DNA of 64,000 nucleotides from Acidobacteriota bacterium (GTDB taxonomy: Bacteria; Acidobacteriota; Blastocatellia; Pyrinomonadales; Pyrinomonadaceae), in contig JADKBM010000016.1 of assembly GCA_016715115.1 (NCBI GenBank), positions 1-64,000 of the forward strand. The letters are read 5' to 3'. Positions 59,477-64,000 of the stretch are shown here, one piece after another. Made by a program: the position numbers and the translations under genes. The notes beneath the pieces are model-generated. The model was not told the DNA's origin. It searched no databases and saw only the letters and a list, made by a program, of their open reading frames with translations. Every line of letters starts with the position of its first letter. Within the stretch, counting starts at the first letter, position 1.

Positions 59477-60496
59477 ATGCAAGACCGATACAGCCGGCAA
59501 ATCTTGTTTCCCGGGATCGGCGCCGACGGCCAGCGGCGCCTGAACGAGGCGCGTGTCTTGGTTGTCGGCGCGGGAGCGCTCGGCGCGGCGCACGCCGAAA
59601 CGCTCGCCCGCGCGGGCGTTGGTTTTCTTCGGATCGTCGACCGCGACTTCGTCGAATTTTCGAACCTGCAGCGCCAGTCGCTTTATTCCGAATCGGACGC
59701 GCTTGAGCGTTTGCCGAAAGCCGTCGCGGCCAAGAAGCGCATCGAGGCGATCAACTCGGACATTCAAATCGACGCGATCGTCGCCGACATCAATCACACA
59801 AACATCGAAGATCTGATCAACGATGTCGATCTTGCGGTCGACGGGGCCGACAATTTTCAGATTCGCTATCTGCTGAACGACGCCGCCGTCAAACTTGGAA
59901 AGCCCTGGATCTACGGAGCGGCGGTCTCGGCTTACGGCACTTCGATGACGATCCTGCCCGGTAGAACACCTTGTCTGAGATGCGTTTTCGAAGAGATCCC
60001 TACCGCCGGCAGCGCGCCGACTTGCGATACGGAGGGCGTCATTCAGCCGATAATCGCGAGCATTTCGGCGATCCAGACCACCGAAGCGATCAAGATACTG
60101 ATCGGCAAGACCGGCGAACTCCACGGTTCACTTCTGCAGATCGATATCTGGCGGAACGACTGGCGGAAGATCCGGCTCGGCCGGCCGAACGACGACTGCG
60201 AATGCTGCGCGAAGCATCGGTTCGAGTTCCTTTTGGCGACCGAAAGCGAACTGTTTACAACACTTTGCGGCCGCGATTCAGTTCAGATCCGACCGCCCAA
60301 CGCGACTGCGATCGATCTTCCGGCACTGGCCGAACGCCTTCGCACGCGCGGTGATGTCAAACTGAATGAATATCTCGTGAGATTCGCGGCCGACGGCTTC
60401 GAGATTACGGTCTTCGGCGACGCGCGCGCGATCATCAAAGGCACCGACGACGTCACGATCGCCCGCGGGCTTTACGCGCGATACATTGGAACGTGA
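59477..60496 (+). CDS. ThiF/MoeB/HesA-type E1-like adenylyltransferase
   Basis: The 339-residue protein starts MQDRYSRQILFPGIGADGQR. The nucleotide motif is VLVVGAGALGAAHAETLARA, with DRDFVEFSNLQRQ, and a DGADNFQIRYLLND segment. The zinc ligands are CLRC (TPCLRCVFEE) and CECC (NDDCECCAKH). The C-terminal 85 residues (LCGRDSVQIRP, LNEYLVRF, GDARAIIKGTDDVTIARGLY) match the extension found in Bacillus-type ThiF/MoeB. It activates the C-terminal Gly of a ThiS/MoaD-like carrier for sulfur transfer in thiamine or molybdopterin synthesis. No ThiS/MoaD gene is nearby, so the pathway is open. It is 8 bp after the zinc-ribbon gene. Confidence 0.9.
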   Translation: MQDRYSRQILFPGIGADGQRRLNEARVLVVGAGALGAAHAETLARAGVGFLRIVDRDFVEFSNLQRQSLYSESDALERLPKAVAAKKRIEAINSDIQIDAIVADINHTNIEDLINDVDLAVDGADNFQIRYLLNDAAVKLGKPWIYGAAVSAYGTSMTILPGRTPCLRCVFEEIPTAGSAPTCDTEGVIQPIIASISAIQTTEAIKILIGKTGELHGSLLQIDIWRNDWRKIRLGRPNDDCECCAKHRFEFLLATESELFTTLCGRDSVQIRPPNATAIDLPALAERLRTRGDVKLNEYLVRFAADGFEITVFGDARAIIKGTDDVTIARGLYARYIGT

Positions 60497-60622
60497 TCGG
60501 AATTCGAAAACGGACTGATAGCCGAGCGCTCGCGACTCACAGCCGATCAAGGAACCGTATTGGACTCCGAAACGGACTCAAAGCTCATCGCTCGCGGCTC
60601 ACAGCCCGAATCCGATCAAGGG
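60497..60622. repeat. Two imperfect direct copies of about 55 bp
   Basis: The copies at about 60497-60552 and 60562-60622 share cggact, gctcgcg, ctcacagcc and gatcaagg. The first begins at the stop codon of the ThiF-like gene. It may be a degenerate relative of the short-word arrays. Confidence 0.6.
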
Positions 60623-60683
60623 CTGTTGATCCGAAAACCAGCCAATCTGCGCGTAATTGATTGACGAAGTTGAGATTGAGAAT

Positions 60684-61985
60684 ATGAACAAAAAGATCGT
60701 CATCATCGGCGGCGGATTCGGCGGTTTGCAGGCGGCGAAGGCATTGGCCGGCAAGTCTTTCGAAGTCACGCTCATCGACCGCAAGAATCATCACACGTTT
60801 CAGCCGCTGCTGTATCAGGTCGCGACGGCCGTGCTCTCGCCCGGCGAGATCGCATCGCCGATACGACGAATTCTGCACAAAGCGAAGAACGTCGAGGTGA
60901 TTCTCGGCGAGGTCGTCGGATTCGATCTTAAGGCAAAGATCGTAAAGCTTATGGACGGATCCGAGATCGGGTTCGACTATCTGATCGTCGCCGCCGGCGC
61001 GCGGCATTCATATTTCGGCAACGATCACTGGGAAAAGTCCGCTCCGGGACTGAAAACACTCGAAGACGCGCTCGAGATCCGGCGGCGCGTTCTGCTTGCT
61101 TTCGAGCTTGCCGAACGCGACGCGTATCTGACGGGCGTCAAGAGACACCTGAACTTCGTCGTCATCGGCGCCGGAGCGACCGGGGTCGAGGTCGCCGGAG
61201 CGATCGCCGGGATCGCGCGCGAGGCATTGGCAAACGATTTCAACCTGATCGACACGCGCCGCGCGCTGGTGATGCTCTTCGAGGGCGGTGACCGGGTGCT
61301 CAACACTTTTTCGCCCGAGCTATCCGAAAAGGCGAAAAAACAACTCGAGGACCTCGGCGTCGAGGTTTGTCTCAACAGTATGGTCACCGACGTCGAGGAC
61401 GGCCGGATCAAGGTCAATGACAAGTGGATCACCTGTGAGGTCGCAGTTTGGGCGACCGGAGTGGCGGCGTCCCCGCTCGGGAAATTGCTCGGCGCCGAAA
61501 CCGACCGCGCCGGCCGCGTAAAGGTCAAGAACGATCTTTCGCTTCCGGATCACGCGGATGTTTTCGTCATCGGCGATATGGTGAGCCTGCTGAAGGACGA
61601 CGGCAAACCAGTTCCGGGCGTTGCGCCGGCGGCGATGCAGATGGCCGATCTTGCGGTCGCAAACATCTTGGGCGACTCGATGTCAAAGCCGCGTCGCGAA
61701 TTCAAGTACCGTGACAAGGGTTCGATGGCGACGATCGGCAAAAGCCGCGCGATCGCCGAAAAGGGCAAGATCAAGCTCTCGGGCTTCATCGCCTGGCTCG
61801 CCTGGCTCTTCGTCCATTTGATCACGCTGATCGGCTTTCGAAACCGGATCTATGTCCTTTCAAGCTGGTTCTGGGCTTATCTCACCCGCGAACGCAACGC
61901 GCGCCTGATCACAGGCGATGCCGGCGAACTGGGAATTCAGGAACATCGGGGTGAAACTCCGCGCGAGCAACCCGCGGGCGATTGA
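60684..61985 (+). CDS. ndh: Type II NADH dehydrogenase (NDH-2)
   Basis: The protein has 433 residues from ATG 60684. The FAD motif is KIVIIGGGFGGLQAAKAL at about 3-20, then DRKNHHTFQPLLYQVATAVL, typical of NDH-2. The NADH motif is FVVIGAGATGVEVAGAIA at about 162-179, and the second FAD segment is HADVFVIGDMVSL. The C-terminal amphipathic and membrane-associated part is LSGFIAWLAWLFVHLITLIG followed by FRNRIYVLSSWFWAYLTRER. It oxidises NADH and reduces quinone without proton pumping at the inner membrane. It is downstream of the ThiF-like gene across a repeat-containing gap of 187 bp. Confidence 0.95.
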   Translation: MNKKIVIIGGGFGGLQAAKALAGKSFEVTLIDRKNHHTFQPLLYQVATAVLSPGEIASPIRRILHKAKNVEVILGEVVGFDLKAKIVKLMDGSEIGFDYLIVAAGARHSYFGNDHWEKSAPGLKTLEDALEIRRRVLLAFELAERDAYLTGVKRHLNFVVIGAGATGVEVAGAIAGIAREALANDFNLIDTRRALVMLFEGGDRVLNTFSPELSEKAKKQLEDLGVEVCLNSMVTDVEDGRIKVNDKWITCEVAVWATGVAASPLGKLLGAETDRAGRVKVKNDLSLPDHADVFVIGDMVSLLKDDGKPVPGVAPAAMQMADLAVANILGDSMSKPRREFKYRDKGSMATIGKSRAIAEKGKIKLSGFIAWLAWLFVHLITLIGFRNRIYVLSSWFWAYLTRERNARLITGDAGELGIQEHRGETPREQPAGD

Positions 61986-62079
61986 ACGAGTCATAGAAAC
62001 TGATGCAATTCCGCCGGCGTTAAGTGCTTTTCTCGCTGAATTTTGGTAATACTAATCAAAATCTTTTTTGTCACAACCA

Positions 62080-64000
62080 ATGAAACAACATCTTTTTCTC
62101 GCCCTTTTACTCTTTTCGTCAATCACCTGCGTCATCGCCTCCGAACCGCTCGTTTGGTCGGTGAACTCGCGCGCCGACGTCCTGCGCGGCGATGCGCGCG
62201 GGGTTTCGATCGATTCGAACGGCACGCTGTCGATGGCGCCCAAACTGACTGAAGTGTTCAAAACCGATCAGCCGTATGTTTGGTCGAGCGCGGTCGATGC
62301 CGTCGGGAACGTCTATCTCGGAAGCGGCGCGGACGGCAAGGTCTTCAAAGTTGACACGACCGGCAAAGGCGCGCTTTTCGCGGATCTCGGCGAACTGAAC
62401 GTTGCCGCGCTGGCGGTCGGAAAGTCGGGCGAGATCTTCGCTGCGACTTCGCCGGACGGAAAAGTCTACCGGCTCGACGCATCGGGGAAGGATTCGGTTT
62501 ATTTTGAGCCGAAGGAAAAGTACATCTGGGCGCTCGCCGTGATGGCCGACGGGAGCCTCGCGGTCGCAACCGGCGAGAACGGAAAGATCTTCAAGGTCAA
62601 GTCGGCCGGATCGGCCGCCGACGCCTCGCTTTTGTTCGACACCAGCGAAACGCACATCATCTCGCTCGCCGCCGACAAGTCGGGCAATCTGTTCGCCGGA
62701 ACCGATTCGAACGGACTTGTGCTTAGATTCGGAACCGACGGCAAGCCGTTTGCGATGCTCGATTCGTCGCTGCGAGAGATCCACGAACTCGCGATTGGCC
62801 CCGACGGTTCGGTTTACGCGCTGGCGCTCAGCGAATCGCTGACGGCGAAAACCGAAACGACCCCGGCTACGGCCGAGACGAAAACGGTTTCCGTCGAGCG
62901 TCCGACGCTCGTCCCGACCGAACAATTGAAAAGCCGTTACGATCTTTCGACGGCAAAGTCGGCCGTTTACAGGATCTTCCCCGACGGCGGGAGCGATGTC
63001 ATCTGGACATCGCCGGCCATTGGAGCGTTCGCGATTGCGGCGCACCGCCTCGGCGTATTAATCGGAACATCGGACAAGGGACGTGTCTACGACGTCCGCA
63101 ACGACGGCAGCGAGACACTGGTCCTGCAGACCGACGAGGGCCAGATCTCGACGCTCCGCACCGACGAGCGTAACATCTTCGCGACCTCGAGCAATCAGGG
63201 CAAACTTTACCGTTTCGGCGCCGAAACAAACGCCGAGGGAACTTACGATTCGGCCGTACTCGACGCCAAAGCAACCGCCAGCTGGGGACGCATTTGGTGG
63301 CGCTCGACCGGAGGCGTGACGCTCCAGACACGAAGCGGAAACACCGAGCGGCCCGACGAATCGTGGAGCGGTTGGAGTTCGCCGGCGGCTGACCCGAAGG
63401 GGACGCAGATCTCGAGCCCGAAGGCGAAGTATTTCCAATGGCGGGCGGTTTTCAAAGGCGCGGGCAGTTTGAGCGAGGTCAGCGTCTCGTTCCTCGGACG
63501 CAACATCGCGCCGGAGGTGACGTCGATCCAGATTCTCGCGACAAACGTCGGGCTTGCGCCGAATCCGCCGATCCAGCTTGATCCGAACATCGAACTTTCG
63601 GGGATGGATCCGATCCTCTTCGGCGTCCAGATCGTACCGATTCCGCCGCGCCGCGTTTACCAGCGCGGGGCCCGCGCGCTGCAATGGACGTCTGAGGACC
63701 GCAACGGAGACCGGATCGTTTATGACGTTTTTTATCGCGAACTCGGCGAATCCGGCTTCAAGATCCTGAAACAGGACCTCGCCGACAACTTCTACACGAT
63801 CGATGGTCAATCGCTCGCCGACGGCCGCTATGTTTTCCGTATCGTTGCCAAGGATTCGCCTTCGAATCCGGCGGGACAGGAATTGCGCGGCGAGCGCATC
63901 AGTGAGCCGTTCGATATCGACAATACGGCGCCAGTCGTGACCGCGGCCGGAGCGCCGGCGGTGTCGGCTGACAAGGCGCGCGTCGTTTTTGAGGCGTCGG
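62080..64000 (+). CDS. Secreted beta-propeller protein (partial, runs off the window)
   Basis: It is open from ATG 62080 to the right edge (640 codons, 3' end missing). A signal peptide (MKQHLFLALLLFSSITCVIA) is followed by at least six blades with the recurring pattern of NHL/SMP-30-like or WD-like propellers: NVYLGSGADGKVFKVDTTGK, EIFAATSPDGKVYRLDASGK, LAVATGENGKIFKVKSAG, NLFAGTDSNGLVLRFGTDGK and LIGTSDKGRVYDVRNDG. Residues from about 440 look like a carbohydrate-binding/Fn3-type beta domain (ALQWTSEDRNGDRIVYDVFY). No lipobox is visible. The function is unknown; it is probably exported and binding rather than catalytic. Confidence 0.85.
   Translation, partial: MKQHLFLALLLFSSITCVIASEPLVWSVNSRADVLRGDARGVSIDSNGTLSMAPKLTEVFKTDQPYVWSSAVDAVGNVYLGSGADGKVFKVDTTGKGALFADLGELNVAALAVGKSGEIFAATSPDGKVYRLDASGKDSVYFEPKEKYIWALAVMADGSLAVATGENGKIFKVKSAGSAADASLLFDTSETHIISLAADKSGNLFAGTDSNGLVLRFGTDGKPFAMLDSSLREIHELAIGPDGSVYALALSESLTAKTETTPATAETKTVSVERPTLVPTEQLKSRYDLSTAKSAVYRIFPDGGSDVIWTSPAIGAFAIAAHRLGVLIGTSDKGRVYDVRNDGSETLVLQTDEGQISTLRTDERNIFATSSNQGKLYRFGAETNAEGTYDSAVLDAKATASWGRIWWRSTGGVTLQTRSGNTERPDESWSGWSSPAADPKGTQISSPKAKYFQWRAVFKGAGSLSEVSVSFLGRNIAPEVTSIQILATNVGLAPNPPIQLDPNIELSGMDPILFGVQIVPIPPRRVYQRGARALQWTSEDRNGDRIVYDVFYRELGESGFKILKQDLADNFYTIDGQSLADGRYVFRIVAKDSPSNPAGQELRGERISEPFDIDNTAPVVTAAGAPAVSADKARVVFEAS

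Overview
The window reads like a chromosomal segment of an Acidobacteriota member, most likely Blastocatellia (Pyrinomonadaceae-like). This is an inference from gene content: two VWFA-related secreted proteins of the kind abundant in that phylum, two large alpha-2-macroglobulins, membrane Ser/Thr kinases, ECF sigma/anti-sigma pairs, and an EgtB/EgtD ergothioneine pathway without EgtA/EgtC. No rRNA, CRISPR array or prophage is visible.

Layout. 0-8 kb: a decayed IS3-family element with 39-bp terminal inverted repeats lies just downstream of an alpha-2-macroglobulin gene whose last 2.5 kb carries many frameshifts. 8-13.6 kb: an envelope-stress-like cluster with a GSPS/circularly permuted ATP-grasp-like protein on the minus strand, then pspA, a Uma2-family nuclease-fold protein, a membrane coiled-coil protein and a RimK-like ATP-grasp with a basic Lys/Ala tail. 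15.5-20.1 kb: egtB and egtD flank a two-gene ABC transporter whose architecture (ATPase plus fused permease/binding protein) matches the ergothioneine transporter EgtUV. 20-33 kb: YfgM-like protein, sigma/anti-sigma pair, CrtC/AttH-like lipocalin protein, TPR protein, Ser/Thr kinase, small zinc protein, VWA protein, tRNA-Arg, an RHS remnant and a MITE-like element. 33-47 kb: HExxH membrane protein, an intact 2002-aa macroglobulin, and a tightly packed minus-strand operon of kinase, VWA protein, xseA and a DUF2939-like protein, followed by xseB. 47-52 kb: a minus-strand unit of MoxR, DUF58, sigma, anti-sigma and a DUF4097-like protein, ending in a clear terminator. 52-64 kb: type IV pilin-like protein, tRNA-Val, small secreted and orphan proteins, a flavin monooxygenase, a TspO-like protein, an AroD-AroE fusion, a zinc-ribbon protein, a ThiF/MoeB-type E1, NDH-2 and a partial beta-propeller protein.

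The most unusual feature is non-coding. Arrays of degenerate 7-bp words (TGCACTC, CACTTCT, TTTTGGA, GGAATCT, CGATTTG, ATTTCGG and others) fill many intergenic gaps, and in at least seven cases begin at or within a few bases of a stop codon. Several contain a word array followed by its reverse complement, so the transcript could fold into a very long hairpin. In two cases an array also runs up to a start codon (xseB, aroDE). A second dispersed family is built on GCCCGCGAA...TTCGCGGGC palindromes. All functional statements rest on reading the sequence and remembered family knowledge; no search was run.
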